In this document: in pieces, positions 8,114 through 17,191 of the stretch
Layout of the letters: every line of letters begins with the position of its first letter
How positions within the stretch are numbered: the stretch's first letter is position 1
Assembly: GCA_946409935.1 (NCBI GenBank)
Contig: CAMJYG010000019.1
Span: forward strand, 1-41,050
Source of the DNA: an uncultured Clostridium sp.
Lineage (GTDB): Bacteria; Bacillota; Clostridia; TANB77; CAG-508
Direction: 5' to 3'
DNA: 41,050 nt
Position numbers and translations under genes: made by a program
Notes under the pieces: generated by a model
The model's database searches: none
Seen by the model: the letters and a program-made list of their open reading frames with translations, nothing else
Told to the model about the DNA's origin: nothing

Positions 8114-8909
8114 ACAAGATTTATTAAATGAATATAAAAGACAAGAAGATAAGATGTGTTTATCTAAAATACTAGATAAAATTGAGGCATCCAAAATAAA
8201 AGAAAAGATTGAAACTACTGATTTTTTAGATATGTACCAAGTAGCATTAGTAGAAAATTTCTTAAGAAAAATTAAATTTGAAAACTATAAATTATATGGT
8301 GGATATGAAGAAGCTGAAAGAAAGGTTGCAATCATATATCCTGACAAATATGATGAAAAAATGCTAGAAAAAAACTATGGTAAAATACTAAAAATAGTAA
8401 GAGTACTATTGCCAGAAGAAGAGTATGGAAAATTTGCACATAGAAATTATTTAGGTGGGATAATTAAGCTAGGACTAAATAGAGAAAAGGTAGGAGATAT
8501 ATTGGTATCAGATGAAGGTGCAGATATTATTACTGTAGAAAATTTTGCAAATATCCTAAAAGAACAATTACCATCATTAACAAGATTTGAAGCTAGCAAT
8601 ATTGCCATAGAAGGAATTCAAAATATTAAGAAAAAAGAGATAAAAATAGAAGAAGTTAAGATAATAGTCCCTTCTTTAAGACTTGATAATATAGTTTCTG
8701 ATTTAGCAAGAACTTCAAGAAGTAAAGCTGTTCAAATAATTGACCAAGAAAGAGTTTTTATAAATGGGCAAAATGAAACAAAGCCATCAAAGCAAATAAA
8801 ACTGAATGATATTATTACAATTCGAGGAAAAGGTAGATTTGTAATTAAGTCATTTGACGGTACTACTAGAAGCGGAAGAACCGTTGTTGTAATTGAAAAG
8901 TTTGTCTGA
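8106..8909 (+). CDS. ylmH: YlmH-type S4-domain RNA-binding protein
   Basis: 267 residues from ATG 8106, overlapping the end of dxs by 8 bases. The N-terminal half has the family features LYGGYEEAERKVAIIYPD and LGLNREKVGDI. The C-terminal S4 RNA-binding domain has LRLDNIVSDLARTSRSKAVQ and VFINGQ...IKLNDIITIRGKGRF. YlmH proteins bind the 50S-peptidyl-tRNA complex and act in bacterial ribosome-associated quality control; in other contexts they sit in cell-division clusters. Here the partner is dxs. A good terminator follows. Confidence 0.9.
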   Translation: MNKQDLLNEYKRQEDKMCLSKILDKIEASKIKEKIETTDFLDMYQVALVENFLRKIKFENYKLYGGYEEAERKVAIIYPDKYDEKMLEKNYGKILKIVRVLLPEEEYGKFAHRNYLGGIIKLGLNREKVGDILVSDEGADIITVENFANILKEQLPSLTRFEASNIAIEGIQNIKKKEIKIEEVKIIVPSLRLDNIVSDLARTSRSKAVQIIDQERVFINGQNETKPSKQIKLNDIITIRGKGRFVIKSFDGTTRSGRTVVVIEKFV

Positions 8910-8995
8910 ATTTTATCACGGTAATTTAATCGATTATTACAAAATTGTAGCTAAACAGATTACAGACAGAAATTTAGAAATGTAGAGAAGTGTAG

Positions 8996-9020
8996 GGGCG
9001 ATTTTAATCGCCCGATTTTA
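8996..9020 (+). terminator. Terminator between convergent ylmH and mutS2
   Basis: GGGCGAT-TTTA-ATCGCCC (8996-9013) is a perfect 7-bp GC-rich stem followed by a T-rich run on the plus strand, placed 87 bases after the ylmH stop. Confidence 0.75.
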
Positions 9021-9029
9021 TTGTATTTT

Positions 9030-11405
9030 TTATTTCAATTCAACGACAGTAACACCCATTTCACCTTCACCAAAAGTACCCATACGATAAGATTTTACAT
9101 GTGGGTGTTTTTTTAAAAATTTATGAATGCCTTCTCTTAATTTTCCAGTACCTTTACCATGAACAATTCTTGTTGTTTGTAGTTTTGCTAGGCTACAATC
9201 ATCTAAAAATTTATCAATAATAAATATTGCTTCTTCAACAGTCATTCCAATAACATTAATTTCAGTTTTGGCAGTTCTAGATTTAGAAATACTACTATAA
9301 GAGGTACTGATATTATTTTTTTTATTTCTAGAATTATCTAAATGATTTGAATTGTTAATTTTTTCTAAATATTTAATATTTATATTTGTTTTTAAATTTC
9401 CTATTTGTATTTGAACATCATTAGATTTTGAAACATGAGATGAAACAATAATGCCTTTTTGTCCAAAAGTGGTAACAAATACTTCTAAATTAGGTTTTAT
9501 ATCATCTATACTAATCGGATTGGATTGAGTTTTAACAGAAGAATTTGTGAGCTTGATATCTTTAATTTTATCTGTTAATTTGTTTCGTAAATTATCTAAG
9601 TTTTGTGTATTAGAAATTTGATGGAGTTGCTTTATAACATCATTTGCTTCTTCTTTAGCATCTAATAATATATTTCTTGCTTGAATTTTAGCATTGTTAA
9701 TTATATTTTGTTCCTGTAATTTTAATTCATTATTGTCTCTTTCTAATGATTTTCTTAAATCTGTAATTTTAGATAATTCTTCTTGAATTTCTAATTTTTC
9801 TTTTTCAATTAATATTTTATCATCATAAATATTTTTTAGTAAATTTTCGATATCTATTTCTTTAGAATTCATCTTTGATTTTGCATTTGACAAAATTTCT
9901 TCACTTAATCCTAATTTTTTACTTATTTCAAAAGCATTACTTTTTCCAGGAATTCCAACTAATAATTTATAAGTAGGGCTTAATGTGGAAATATCAAATT
10001 CTACAGATGCATTTTTAAATCCTGGTGTTACTAAAGCATATTGTTTTAATTCTTGGTAATGTGTTGTGGCTATAGCTAAGTTTCCAATTGACTTAAAATA
10101 ATCTAAAATACTAATTGCAAGATTAGCTCCTTCTAATGGGTCTGTTCCAGAACCTAATTCATCTACTAAAATTAGAGAATCTTTAGTTGCTTTTTGTGTT
10201 ATTTCTACAATATTGATTATATGAGAAGAAAAGGTACTTAAAGAATCACTTATGCTTTGGTCATCCCCAATATCAGCAAATATATTATCAAAAACATATA
10301 TGCTAGAATTTTCATCACATGGTATGTTTAGTCCACTGCAAGCCATGCAAGTAAGTAATCCAACAGTTTTTAATGTTACAGTTTTTCCGCCTGTATTTGG
10401 CCCTGTTATTAATAATACAGAAAAGTCATTTCCTAAACTTAGAGTTATTGGAACAACCTTTTGAGAATCTATTAAAGGGTGTCTTGCATTTTTTAGATTA
10501 ATTTCTTTTTTGGTATTAACTTTTGGCGTAATAGCTTTAATACTTCTTGAATATTTTGCTTTAGCAAAAATAAAATCTAATTTTCCAATTAAATTAATAT
10601 CTTTTTCAAGTTCGCTTGTATAAGGAAAAAACATTTTAGATAATTCTTGCAAAATTTTCTCTATTTCCAATTCTTCTTCAATTTTTAATTTAGATAATTC
10701 ATTATTCATTTCGAATACAGAAATAGGTTCTATAAAAACTGTAGAACCAGCATTAGAAATATCATGGATAAATCCCTTTATTTGAGTTCTATATTCCTCT
10801 TTTACTGGAATAACAAATCTATCATTTCTAATTGTAACAATATTTTCTTGAATGTATTTTGAATAAGATGAAGAATGTATTAAATCATTTAATTTGGTTC
10901 TAATATCTTGTTCTATTTTTATTTTTTGTTTTCTAATATTTTTTAAATCTTTAGAAGCACTATCATCAATAGTGTTTTCGTCTATAATACAAGAAAAGAT
11001 TTTATCTGTTATCAATTTATTAGAATATAATTCTGAAAATAAATCGTTTAAAATTGGATAATTAGAAGTATCTAAAAAATCTGCATTAAAATAATCTTTT
11101 AATTCCTGTGCTAGTTTAAAAATAATTCCTAAATTTAAAAGAGATTTGGCGGTTAATGGTAGATTACTTTCTAATTGTTTTAGTTCTATATCTATATCAG
11201 AAATCTCACGGAAATTTGGAATAGAATTTACATATGTTAAATTCACTGCTTCTTCAGTTTCTGCCAAAAGGCTAGAAACAATGCTTGAATCATTATAAGG
11301 AGATAAACTCTTAGCAAGGCTTTTCCCAATATATGTTGAACAATAGCTGCTTAAAGTTTCTAATATTTTATTAAATTCTAATTTGTTTAAAGAATTTTGA
11401 TTCAT
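9030..11405 (-). CDS. mutS2: MutS2 (Smr-domain ATPase; ribosome collision rescue / recombination)
   Basis: 791 residues, normal for MutS2. The MutS-type core has the Walker A motif LLITGPNTGGKTVTLKTVG, then DIGDDQSI and LVDELGSGTDPLEG (Walker B), followed by a long coiled coil. The C-terminal Smr domain has INVIGMTVEEA, TTRIVHGKGTGKLREGIHKF and HPHVKSYRMG. MutS2 suppresses recombination and, in Bacillus (RqcU), splits collided ribosomes to feed the RqcH pathway. The DNA-mismatch N-domain of MutS is absent, as usual. Its leader AAAGGAACG-N9-ATG is the same type as seen before many other genes here. Confidence 0.95.
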   Translation of the reverse strand: MNQNSLNKLEFNKILETLSSYCSTYIGKSLAKSLSPYNDSSIVSSLLAETEEAVNLTYVNSIPNFREISDIDIELKQLESNLPLTAKSLLNLGIIFKLAQELKDYFNADFLDTSNYPILNDLFSELYSNKLITDKIFSCIIDENTIDDSASKDLKNIRKQKIKIEQDIRTKLNDLIHSSSYSKYIQENIVTIRNDRFVIPVKEEYRTQIKGFIHDISNAGSTVFIEPISVFEMNNELSKLKIEEELEIEKILQELSKMFFPYTSELEKDINLIGKLDFIFAKAKYSRSIKAITPKVNTKKEINLKNARHPLIDSQKVVPITLSLGNDFSVLLITGPNTGGKTVTLKTVGLLTCMACSGLNIPCDENSSIYVFDNIFADIGDDQSISDSLSTFSSHIINIVEITQKATKDSLILVDELGSGTDPLEGANLAISILDYFKSIGNLAIATTHYQELKQYALVTPGFKNASVEFDISTLSPTYKLLVGIPGKSNAFEISKKLGLSEEILSNAKSKMNSKEIDIENLLKNIYDDKILIEKEKLEIQEELSKITDLRKSLERDNNELKLQEQNIINNAKIQARNILLDAKEEANDVIKQLHQISNTQNLDNLRNKLTDKIKDIKLTNSSVKTQSNPISIDDIKPNLEVFVTTFGQKGIIVSSHVSKSNDVQIQIGNLKTNINIKYLEKINNSNHLDNSRNKKNNISTSYSSISKSRTAKTEINVIGMTVEEAIFIIDKFLDDCSLAKLQTTRIVHGKGTGKLREGIHKFLKKHPHVKSYRMGTFGEGEMGVTVVELK

Positions 11406-11476
11406 AAATATTTACGTTCCTTTCTAAAAACAAAATTTATTTTATACAATAACATTTTTTTTTATAGTGTAAGCTA

Positions 11477-11505
11477 ATTATACAAACAATTTGATTGGGA
11501 GTCAA
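11477..11505 (-). promoter_or_regulatory. Sigma-A promoter for mutS2
   Basis: On the minus strand TTGACT (11505-11500), a 17-nt spacer and a perfect TATAAT (11482-11477), about 70 bases upstream of the mutS2 start. Confidence 0.75.
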
Positions 11506-11552
11506 TGATAAAATGTAACATTTCAAGGAAAAATGGTGTGGATATAAGAAAA

Positions 11553-11580
11553 AGCCCCAGACTCTTTCGAGAATGAGGCT
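11553..11580 (-). terminator. Terminator-like hairpin in the mutS2/stp divergent region
   Basis: Read on the minus strand, AGCC...CTCGAAAGAG...GGCT is followed by TTTTTC. It would stop minus-strand transcripts arriving from the right, upstream of the mutS2 promoter, but no minus-strand gene precedes it. The stem is imperfect. Confidence 0.35.
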
Positions 11581-11626
11581 AGTAGGTTGTGCCAGCGTTC
11601 ATATTACAAAAAAATCAGTAAAATAA

Positions 11627-11655
11627 TTGCAAAAAAGAGAAAACTATGATATAAA
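11627..11655 (+). promoter_or_regulatory. Sigma-A-like promoter for stp
   Basis: TTGCAA, a 17-nt spacer and TATAAA, 50 bases upstream of the phosphatase start and divergent from the mutS2 promoter. Confidence 0.5.
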
Positions 11656-11705
11656 GGATACAAGTAAAATTTTATAAAAATGCATACAGAAAATGAGGTG
11701 GAAGA

Positions 11706-12440
11706 ATGATAAAGGCATATGCAAAATCAGATGTAGGTAAAGTTAGAGAAATAAATCAAGATTGTTTTTACATATCTGATTCACTAGATGAGATACAATT
11801 GTATATGCTTGCTGACGGAATGGGTGGATACAACGGCGGTGAAATAGCAAGTAATCTTGCAATACAAACTGCAAAAAGTTATATAGAAAACAACTTTAAT
11901 GAAATAGAAAAAGATAAAGATAGCATAATTCAGCTGGTTGCAAGTAGTATGGAATATGCTAATATGGTGGTATATGAAAAAGCAAAAGAAAACAAAGAAT
12001 TAGAAGGAATGGGTACTACTTTAGAAATTTGTTTAATATATAATAATAAGGCGTTTATAGGTCATGTTGGAGATAGTAGAATATATAGAATAAGAAAAGA
12101 ATTTATGCGAAAGCTAACACAAGATCATAGTTATGTACAAAAATTAGTTAGAGAAGGTACAATTACTCAAGAAGAAGCAGCACATCATCCACAAAAAAAT
12201 ATGCTTATGAAAGCTTTAGGTTGTAATGCTTTTGTAGAGCCAGATGTTATGGTAAAAGGCTTTTTAAAGGATGATATTTTAGTTATTAATTCGGATGGTT
12301 TAACTAACTTAGTACCACAAGAAGTAATATTTAACCTAGCAAAAAAAGATATAGAAAGAGCACCAAAAGAATTAATAGAAATAGCGAATCAAAATGGCGG
12401 ATATGATAACATTACAGTTATTATTGTAAAAAATATATAG
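11706..12440 (+). CDS. stp: PP2C-type Ser/Thr protein phosphatase (Stp/PrpC)
   Basis: 244 residues, full length. All PP2C metal-binding motifs are visible: REINQD, LADGMGGYNGGE, GMGTTLEI, GHVGDSRIYRI, INSDGLTNLV and GGYDNITVI. It dephosphorylates targets of the PASTA kinase encoded next (152 bases downstream) and opposes its signalling in growth and cell-wall control. The start follows GAGGTGG with normal spacing. Gene order phosphatase-kinase-rsgA-rpe matches the conserved Firmicute arrangement. Confidence 0.95.
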   Translation: MIKAYAKSDVGKVREINQDCFYISDSLDEIQLYMLADGMGGYNGGEIASNLAIQTAKSYIENNFNEIEKDKDSIIQLVASSMEYANMVVYEKAKENKELEGMGTTLEICLIYNNKAFIGHVGDSRIYRIRKEFMRKLTQDHSYVQKLVREGTITQEEAAHHPQKNMLMKALGCNAFVEPDVMVKGFLKDDILVINSDGLTNLVPQEVIFNLAKKDIERAPKELIEIANQNGGYDNITVIIVKNI

Positions 12441-12507
12441 AAAAAAGAAGAAAAAGTACATAAATAAATATATCAATTATAAGGAATTGTTATTGTTTAG
12501 CTATATG

Positions 12508-12557
12508 TAATTAATCATTTTAAAAAAGGCAATGCAATTTTAACGATGAACGGTAAT
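12508..12557 (+). repeat. Eroded relic of the GTTACA-family element
   Basis: TAATTAATCA...AAGGCAATGCAATTTTAACGATG then CGGTAAT follows the order of the copies at 2784 and 14829, with many differences. Like them it lies directly upstream of an AAAGGAATG leader. Weak match. Confidence 0.3.
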
Positions 12558-12592
12558 AAATAATGTGACTAAAGAAAGGAATGTTATAAAAT

Positions 12593-14638
12593 ATGAATAT
12601 AGAAGGTAAGCTATTAGGGAGCAGGTATGAAATTATAGAGAAAATAGGCAATGGCGGAATGGCTACTGTATATAAAGCAACAGATAAAGTATTAAAAAGA
12701 AATGTAGCAATTAAAATATTAAGAGATGAATTTACAACAGATGAAGAATTTATTAGAAGGTTTGAGGTTGAGGCTCAATCTGCTGCAAGATTAGCACATG
12801 CAAATATTGTTTCTATTTACGATGTAGGTGTTGAAGGGAATTTATATTATATAGTAATGGAATTAATACAAGGAAAGACTTTAAAAGAAATTATAATTGA
12901 AGAAAGAGGACCATTGCCATGGAAATGGTCAATAAATGTTGCTATTCAAATCGCTTCAGCATTAGAAATGGCTCATAGAAACAATATTGTACATAGAGAT
13001 ATAAAACCGCATAATATAATAATAACAGAAGATGGAGTAGCTAAAGTAACTGATTTTGGTATAGCTAAGGCAGTTTCAAATTCTACTATAACATCATTTG
13101 GAACAACAATTGGTTCTGTTCATTATTTTTCACCTGAACAAGCAAGAGGTGGTTATACAGATGCAAAATCAGATATTTATTCCTTAGGTGTTGTAATGTA
13201 TGAAATGATAACTGGAAGAGTACCGTTTGATGCCGATACACCAGTTTCTGTTGCATTAAAGCATATGCAAGAAGAACCAGTTGAACCTATTGAGTTAAAT
13301 CCGAATATTCCAACATCAATTAATAAAATAATTATGAAAGCATTGCAAAAAGAAATGACATTAAGATATCAATCTGCCACTGAAATGCTGATAGATTTGA
13401 AGAAGGCATTAAAAGATCCAGATGGTGATTTTGTTGAAGAATTACAGTATGATCCTACTGCAAAAACTCAGGTCCTAAATAATCAAGAAATTAATGAACA
13501 AAGAAAAAATAGCAATGTAAAGAATTCAAAAAAGGAAGGTAAATTTAAAAAGTTTATAAAAAATCATAAATTTTTTGCTACTTTTGTAGGTCTTGTTTTA
13601 CTTTTTGTATTGAGTTTAGGAACAACATTATTTGTATTAAATATAACAAATCCGCCAGAGGTTGCAATGCCTAATATAGTTGGTTTATCAAAGGATGAAG
13701 CAAAAAAGAAAATAGAAGAAGCAAAATTAGTTTTTGAAATAGAAAAAGAAGATTACAATAAAGATATACAAGAAGGATTTGTAATATCTCAAAATCCTAT
13801 TTATATGGAAAAATTCAATAAAGTAAAAGAAGGAAGCACTGTTAAGGTTGTTGTAAGCAAAGGACAGGAAAAAGCTACTGTACCTAATGTAAAAGGAAAA
13901 GGAAAAGAAGATGCTATAAAACTTTTAGAAGATTCTAAATTAAAAGCAGAAATAATAGAAGAAAACAGCAAAACTGTAAAAGAGGGGTTTGTTGTAAGCC
14001 AAGAAACTGATCCTGATACAGAAGTGTTTGCAGGTGATGTTGTAAAAATTCATGTAAGTAAAGGTATAGAAAAAGCTGAAGTGCCAGAAGTAATTGGAAA
14101 AACAGAAGCTGAAGCAAAAGAAATATTAGAAGAAAATGGATTTATAGTTATAATTGTTCCTCAAGAAGATAGTTCAAAAGAAAATGGAGTAATTTTAAAA
14201 CAAGGTATAGATGCTGGAAAAACAGTAGAAAAAGGAAGTAGTATTACAATAACTGTAAATAGTTTTGAAGCTTCAAAATCAATTACTGTAAGTATGAATA
14301 TTAAAGCTATAACACGTGGATATACAGAAGAAAAAGTAAGTACAGAAAATACGAACAAAGCCGAAGATGACAATAATACCGCAAATACACAAAATACATC
14401 AAATACTTCAAGTAGTAAAGAGAAAATTGCTAAAACAGTAAGTATAACTTTAAAATCTGGAAATACAACAGTTTATTCTGATTCTGGAGTTGATAAAAAT
14501 ACGACAAATAAAACAACTACAATTAGCGGAAAGGGTTCAGCAGACTTAACTTTAACAATAACAGATTCAAATAATGGTAGTTGGACTAGAACTAAGACTG
14601 TAAACTTTAGTAATGAAACATCTGTAAATTTTGAATAA
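12593..14638 (+). CDS. prkC: PASTA-domain Ser/Thr protein kinase (PrkC/Stk)
   Basis: 681 residues. The kinase domain is at about 1-275: GNGGMATVYKA loop, VAIKIL lysine, HRDIKPHNI catalytic loop, DFG, and SPEQARG. One membrane segment lies at about 326-350 (FVGLVLLFVLSLGTTLFVL). Three extracellular PASTA repeats follow (about 355-560), each ending in a VSKG/TVNS-type strand, and bind muropeptides or lipid II in homologues. The C-terminus is an extra Asn/Thr/Ser-rich linker and a small beta-rich domain after the last PASTA repeat, which is not usual in PrkC. It pairs with the phosphatase upstream and probably phosphorylates division, translation and cell-wall targets, including RsgA in other Firmicutes. 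Confidence 0.96.
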   Translation: MNIEGKLLGSRYEIIEKIGNGGMATVYKATDKVLKRNVAIKILRDEFTTDEEFIRRFEVEAQSAARLAHANIVSIYDVGVEGNLYYIVMELIQGKTLKEIIIEERGPLPWKWSINVAIQIASALEMAHRNNIVHRDIKPHNIIITEDGVAKVTDFGIAKAVSNSTITSFGTTIGSVHYFSPEQARGGYTDAKSDIYSLGVVMYEMITGRVPFDADTPVSVALKHMQEEPVEPIELNPNIPTSINKIIMKALQKEMTLRYQSATEMLIDLKKALKDPDGDFVEELQYDPTAKTQVLNNQEINEQRKNSNVKNSKKEGKFKKFIKNHKFFATFVGLVLLFVLSLGTTLFVLNITNPPEVAMPNIVGLSKDEAKKKIEEAKLVFEIEKEDYNKDIQEGFVISQNPIYMEKFNKVKEGSTVKVVVSKGQEKATVPNVKGKGKEDAIKLLEDSKLKAEIIEENSKTVKEGFVVSQETDPDTEVFAGDVVKIHVSKGIEKAEVPEVIGKTEAEAKEILEENGFIVIIVPQEDSSKENGVILKQGIDAGKTVEKGSSITITVNSFEASKSITVSMNIKAITRGYTEEKVSTENTNKAEDDNNTANTQNTSNTSSSKEKIAKTVSITLKSGNTTVYSDSGVDKNTTNKTTTISGKGSADLTLTITDSNNGSWTRTKTVNFSNETSVNFE

Positions 14639-14639
14639 A

Positions 14640-14796
14640 TTTAAACAACTTTTATTAGAAGCAATAATACTGGAAGGAGTAGATTTCTAATACTTTATCA
14701 CATCTATATGATGAAGAGACTTCAAGAGAAATTTATGATGACATCAAAGAACATTATCTATTAGAATTTAAAAAATTAATACAAAAATTAAGCTAA
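14640..14796 (+). pseudogene. Short gene remnant with a frameshift
   Basis: Two adjoining frames look like one protein tail: FKQLLLEAIILEGVD (14640 to about 14684), then, shifted by +1, SNTLSHLYDEETSREIYDDI and KEHYLLEFKKLIQKLS ending at TAA 14794-14796. No CGG is present at the junction, unlike the four larger interrupted genes. There is no credible start. Probably the degraded C-terminal end of a lost gene; family not recognised. A terminator follows immediately. Confidence 0.35.
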
Positions 14797-14823
14797 AAAA
14801 GAATGGCGTAGCCCATTCTTTTT
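14796..14823 (+). terminator. Rho-independent terminator after the prkC region
   Basis: AAAAAGAATGG pairs with CCATTCTTTTT around a 6-nt loop, with a T-run on the plus strand. It separates prkC from rsgA. Confidence 0.7.
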
Positions 14824-14828
14824 GATAT

Positions 14829-14868
14829 GGTTAAGCAGGACAACGAAATTTTAAGATTGGCCGGTAAC
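14829..14868 (+). repeat. Partial copy of the GTTACA-family element
   Basis: GGTTAAGCAGGACAACGAAA then TTTTAAG...CCGGTAAC matches the copy at 2784-2839 closely. It ends 7 bases before the AAAGGAATG leader of rsgA. Confidence 0.5.
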
Positions 14869-14894
14869 GCCTTGAGAAAGGAATGATACTTATA

Positions 14895-15821
14895 ATGCAA
14901 GGTTTAATTGTAGAAAATACCGCAAATTTGTATAAAATAAAAGTAAAAAATATTAATAAAGAAAATAATCTAGAGAAAATTAATATATCAAATGAAATAT
15001 ATAATGCGACAGCAAGGGGAAAATTTAAACAGAATGAAATAATACCTGTTGTTGGGGATATAGTAGAAATAAGTGTTATAGACGAAGAAAGCAAAACAGC
15101 AGTAATAGAGAAAGTTGAAGAAAGAAAAAAATATATAAAAAGACCTAAAATGGCCAATATAACGCAAATAATTTTTGTAGTATCTAGTAAAGATCCAAAA
15201 CCTGATTTACTAATGTTAGATAAACAATTAGCTTTTGCTGAATTTATAGGAATAAAATGTTTAATAGTATTAAATAAAATTGATTTAGATTATAATAGTG
15301 AATTTGTAAAAATAAGAAGCACATATCAAAAAATAGGATATTCTGTAATTGAAACTCAGGCTAAATCTCAAATAGGAATTTGTGAACTTAAGCAGAAATT
15401 AGAAGGTAATATAAATGCTTTTTCTGGAAATTCTGGAGTTGGAAAATCAACACTAATTAATGGGATTTTTAATCGTAATTTAACAGTTGAAGGAGAGATT
15501 AGCCTAAAAAATAAAAAGGGGAAAAACACAACAACAACTGTAAAATTATACGAAATTGATGAAAATACATATATAGCTGATACACCCGGCTTTTCTACAT
15601 TTGATATATCAGAAATAAATAGTCAAGATTTAGCTAAGTATTTTAAAGAGTTTAAAAATAAAATTGATGATTGCGAATTTGTAGGCTGTACCCATATAAA
15701 AGAAGAAAAATGTGGTATAAAAGATGGTATAAAAAATGGAGAAATAAGCCAAGAAAGATATGAAAGATTTTGTAAAATTTATGAAGAATTAAAATTAAAG
15801 GAGGAAAGGAAAAAATGGTAG
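14895..15821 (+). CDS. rsgA: Ribosome small-subunit-dependent GTPase RsgA
   Basis: 308 residues from ATG 14895 (leader AAAGGAATG-N9-ATG; the upstream ATG at 14883 is too close to the ribosome binding site). Circularly permuted GTPase: an N-terminal OB fold, NKIDL (G4), then SGNSGVGKSTLING (G1) and ADTPGFSTF (G3). A C-terminal zinc knuckle C-EFVG-C-T-H-IKEEK-C follows. It checks late 30S ribosome assembly. The last 7 bases overlap rpe. Place between prkC and rpe is conserved in Firmicutes. Confidence 0.96.
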   Translation: MQGLIVENTANLYKIKVKNINKENNLEKINISNEIYNATARGKFKQNEIIPVVGDIVEISVIDEESKTAVIEKVEERKKYIKRPKMANITQIIFVVSSKDPKPDLLMLDKQLAFAEFIGIKCLIVLNKIDLDYNSEFVKIRSTYQKIGYSVIETQAKSQIGICELKQKLEGNINAFSGNSGVGKSTLINGIFNRNLTVEGEISLKNKKGKNTTTTVKLYEIDENTYIADTPGFSTFDISEINSQDLAKYFKEFKNKIDDCEFVGCTHIKEEKCGIKDGIKNGEISQERYERFCKIYEELKLKEERKKW

Positions 15822-16474
15822 AAATATCAACATCTATATTATCTGTAGAAAATGGAAAAGAATCTGAAACATTCTTTAAATTGGAGGCTGCAAAAACAGA
15901 TTATTTTCACATTGATGTAATGGACGGAAAATTTGTAGAAAAGAATACATATAACAAAATGCTAGAATATTCATCATATATTAAAAGAATTTCAAATTTG
16001 CCATTGGATGTGCATCTAATGGTAGAAGATATAAAAGTAGCAATAAATGATTTTTTAGCTGTAAGGCCTAATATAATAACATTTCATTATGAAGCATGTA
16101 AAGATAAAAATGAAGTTTATGAATTGATAAATTATATTAAAGAAAATAATTGTAGAGTTGGAATCTCTGTAAAGCCTAACACAAAAATAGAAGAAATATA
16201 TGAATTTTTACCATATATACATCTATGTTTAGTAATGACAGTTGAACCGGGAAAAGGTGGACAAACTCTTTTATCAGATATGGTACAAAAAATTGTATAT
16301 TTAAAAAAGTTTGTAGTACAGAATAATCTTGATATTGAAATTGAAGCAGATGGTGGAATTAATCTAAAAACAGCGCCAGAAGTTAGAAATGCAGGAGCAG
16401 ATATTTTGGTTTCTGGAACAGCTATTTTAATGGCTAATAATTATAAAGATATTATTGATGAATTAAAAAAATAG
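15815..16474 (+). CDS. rpe: Ribulose-phosphate 3-epimerase
   Basis: 219 residues, full length. TIM-barrel epimerase interconverting ribulose 5-phosphate and xylulose 5-phosphate (pentose phosphate pathway). Motifs: HIDVMDGKFV (metal and catalytic Asp), DVHLMVED, MTVEPGKGGQ and EADGGINLKTA (second catalytic Asp). The start overlaps rsgA with GGAGGAAAGGA just upstream, so it is translationally coupled. Confidence 0.95.
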   Translation: MVEISTSILSVENGKESETFFKLEAAKTDYFHIDVMDGKFVEKNTYNKMLEYSSYIKRISNLPLDVHLMVEDIKVAINDFLAVRPNIITFHYEACKDKNEVYELINYIKENNCRVGISVKPNTKIEEIYEFLPYIHLCLVMTVEPGKGGQTLLSDMVQKIVYLKKFVVQNNLDIEIEADGGINLKTAPEVRNAGADILVSGTAILMANNYKDIIDELKK

Positions 16475-16503
16475 TAACAACATATTAACTATCAACCGAT
16501 AAG

Positions 16504-16525
16504 GTTACAGTTCAGTGACAATATA
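16504..16525 (+). repeat. Solo end of the GTTACAGTTCAGTAAC family
   Basis: GTTACAGTTCAGTGACAATA matches the left terminal sequence of the elements at 5971 and 34073 with one difference; no right end is present. Confidence 0.45.
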
Positions 16526-16548
16526 AGAAAATAAGGTCTGTAAAATTG

Positions 16549-16577
16549 TTGAAAATTTAGCAGAAATTTGTTATAAT
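16549..16577 (+). promoter_or_regulatory. Sigma-A promoter for the membrane protein gene
   Basis: TTGAAA, a 17-nt spacer and a perfect TATAAT, 46 bases upstream of the ATG at 16624; GGGGAGG ribosome binding site follows. Confidence 0.7.
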
Positions 16578-16623
16578 ATAGAAAATAATAAGAAACTGTG
16601 CTAAAAAGGGGAGGAAAACAGTT

Positions 16624-17092
16624 ATGAGTAGGATGAAAACATTATTAAAATATGCATTATGGATAATAGCTTTTTTTATATTATCTGATTTTTTAATTGA
16701 AGTAGGTTTAAATTGTAATTATAAAAAAATAGAAAGAAAAGATGAGATTTCACAGGTATATATTTATCAAGCAGAAGCTACAAAAGTTAATGGTAGAGTA
16801 AGAGGATTTATAAAAAATTCACGGTTCAGAATTAACAGGTAAATATGTAAAATTAGAGTTTTATTCAAAAAGGGATGTATTTTTGGGTAAAAAGTATATT
16901 GAAATCACACAAAATGATAAAGATGAAAAACAGCCATTTGAGATGTTTTTTAAATTAAATGATGTAAGTTATTATAAAACTTCAATAACTGATAAAGTGG
17001 ACGAAGGAGAAATAGAATTATTACCAAAAGATTTAACTAAGCCAGAAATAATTTTAGGAACAGCACTTGCATTTTTATTTTTCTGGGGATAA
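16624..17092 (+). CDS. Membrane-anchored protein of unknown function; +1 shift at CGG codon
   Basis: In frame from ATG 16624 the reading ends at 16840-16842, shortly after CGG at 16822-16824. Skipping the C at 16822 gives ...RGFIKNS-G-SELTGKYVKL and the frame stays open to 17092, for 155 residues. An N-terminal membrane segment (YALWIIAFFILSDFLIEVGL) is followed by a beta-rich extracytoplasmic domain (GKYVKLEFYSKRDVFLGKK, YIEITQ) and a C-terminal hydrophobic segment (IILGTALAFLFFWG). Family not recognised. It has its own promoter and a strong terminator, so it is a monocistronic gene that looks intact apart from the shift. Deleting an A in the A6 run at 16812 would also join the frames but gives a less natural sequence. 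Confidence 0.7.
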
Positions 17093-17118
17093 TTGAAATA
17101 AATTTAAAAATATTTTTG

Positions 17119-17170
17119 AAGCAAGAAATATATAGGTTTGTATTAAATTTATATATTTCTTGCTTTTCTA
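17119..17170 (+). terminator. Strong terminator between the membrane protein and rqcH
   Basis: A perfect 16-bp stem (AAGCAAGAAATATATA at 17119-17134 with 17150-17165) followed by TTTCT. It is symmetrical and sits between convergent genes, so it may serve both. Confidence 0.8.
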
Positions 17171-17191
17171 TTGCGTAAAAAGGGCCTCACT

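Noticed and set aside
14640-14796. A fifth CGG-type frameshift
   Set aside because: The junction between the two frames has no CGG and there is no start codon; treated as a degraded remnant.
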